Assembly: GCA_944472155.2 (NCBI GenBank)
Contig: OX235271.1
Span: forward strand, 104,483,256 to 104,547,255
Direction: 5' to 3'
Length of the DNA stretch: 64,000 nt
Origin: Trichobilharzia szidati
Taxonomy: Eukaryota; Platyhelminthes; Trematoda; Strigeidida; Schistosomatidae
The notes under the pieces are model-generated. The model was not told the origin of the DNA and did not search any database. It saw only the letters and a program-made list of their open reading frames with translations. Of the stretch, positions 63,316 through 64,000 are shown one piece after another; within the stretch, counting starts at the first letter, position 1, and the number at the start of each line of letters is the position of its first letter. A program made the position numbers and the translations under genes.

Positions 63316-63704
63316 GTAAAGAATCTCCTTTTTTCCAAAACTTTTCATGAAGTTTTCTATTAATTAAATTCTGTATTCTTTTTTTAAAGACATGTCTGAT
63401 TTCATTTGTAGTTTATCGTAAAATTACTTACATAAAAATCAGTTGCTCGATCCTCTTTCAGTTGTATATGTGCTCAAACCGTAGAAGGTATGCCTCACGA
63501 GTTTATGACTTTCAGATAGTGTTATGGGTTTGAACATGGATTTGTCGTCTTCCAACTAAGCAGTCTAGTAGTATTTTACACATATGCACATAAGGCATAC
63601 TTTATATTTCTGCGATTGTCGAACAGAACTGACTGTCTTTAAACTTATTCTTGGACATTGGATTAAGCTTTATTTCCACTGACCCTAATTGATTATTTAT
63701 TTTT

Positions 63705-63855
63705 TCCTCCAGCTATCGTGCAATCTTACGTTCGGTTCCCGGTGTGCTTATTGGTGCTCATTGCTAAAGAGTACCGAACTAGGGTGAAAGAGTCGTACAT
63801 TGCTTCTTGGTTTTCAATGATTCTGTAAATGATTTCGGTTCGGGATGAAATAAAC
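63705..63855 (+). repeat. Family B fragment, decayed
   Basis: GGTTCCCGGTG box B remnant, then TGCTAAAGAGTACCGAACTA, GGGTGAAAGAGTCGTAC and TTGGTTTTCAATGATTCTGT. No functional core. Confidence 0.5.
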
Positions 63856-64000
63856 ATCGATTTATGCTATACTTTAATAAGTTGTTTATGAAACAATGGA
63901 AGAGGCATCTGTCCTCCAAATATAGCCAAGGTTCTGAAAGCTGTCTCTAATCTAAAATGGGGTAAAAAGCTGGATGATTAAAATGATTTATTGGCTAGGT

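Noticed and set aside
16354..63315. In-frame ATG codons inside exons as gene starts
   Set aside because: All lie inside exons that join upstream exons in phase; they are internal methionines.

Overview
This is a eukaryotic window, almost certainly from a schistosome or close relative. It is AT-rich, has large introns, and those introns are packed with schistosome-type repeats: an Sm-alpha-type hammerhead element, tRNA-derived SINEs, SR2/RTE-like and CR1-like non-LTR retrotransposons, and Penelope-like elements (PLEs) with GIY-YIG domains. The organism call is inferred from this repeat content and gene structure, not from a database match.

One gene explains essentially all the real coding sequence. 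It lies on the + strand from left of the first exon (471) to beyond the last (63315) and is an internal part of BLTP1 (KIAA1109, fly tweek, worm lpd-3), a giant bridge-like lipid transfer protein. I place 35 exons, about 8.4 kb or 2,800 codons. At all 34 junctions the codon phase is continuous and no in-frame stop appears; one donor (exon 2) is ambiguous. The match to BLTP1 is strongest from about 26 kb rightward. Start and stop codons are outside the window; the usual C-terminal several hundred residues should lie to the right.

Introns, left to right. 0-12 kb: SINEs, a tangled inverted hammerhead-like repeat at 7 kb, a PLE reverse-transcriptase remnant at 8-9 kb, non-LTR tails and a long fold-back structure at 11 kb. 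12-26 kb: palindromic tRNA-Thr-like hammerhead repeats, PLE GIY-YIG remnants at 15.5 and 22.5 kb, a candidate solo LTR at 18.2 kb and RTE tails. 26-44 kb: the longest introns, with RTE and CR1 remnants, nested SINEs at 37 kb, two more candidate solo LTRs and an 83-bp-arm hairpin at 39.5 kb. 44-64 kb: densest exons, with hammerhead elements inside introns, a young RTE copy with clear target-site duplication at 48.5-49.5 kb, and an RTE reverse-transcriptase fragment at 61-62 kb.

The most interesting signal is that three repeat families of different sequence share one blueprint. Each has a tRNA-like box B followed by a hammerhead ribozyme with a two-part stem I, a short stem II hairpin and a loopless 4-bp stem III. 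One family is the known Sm-alpha type (53.9 kb). The second (13, 20, 23.8, 24.4 and 46 kb) is built as a fold-back with a ribozyme on each strand. The third (44.3 kb and 7 kb) has an intact core inside a 390-nt intron, in the sense orientation of the gene.
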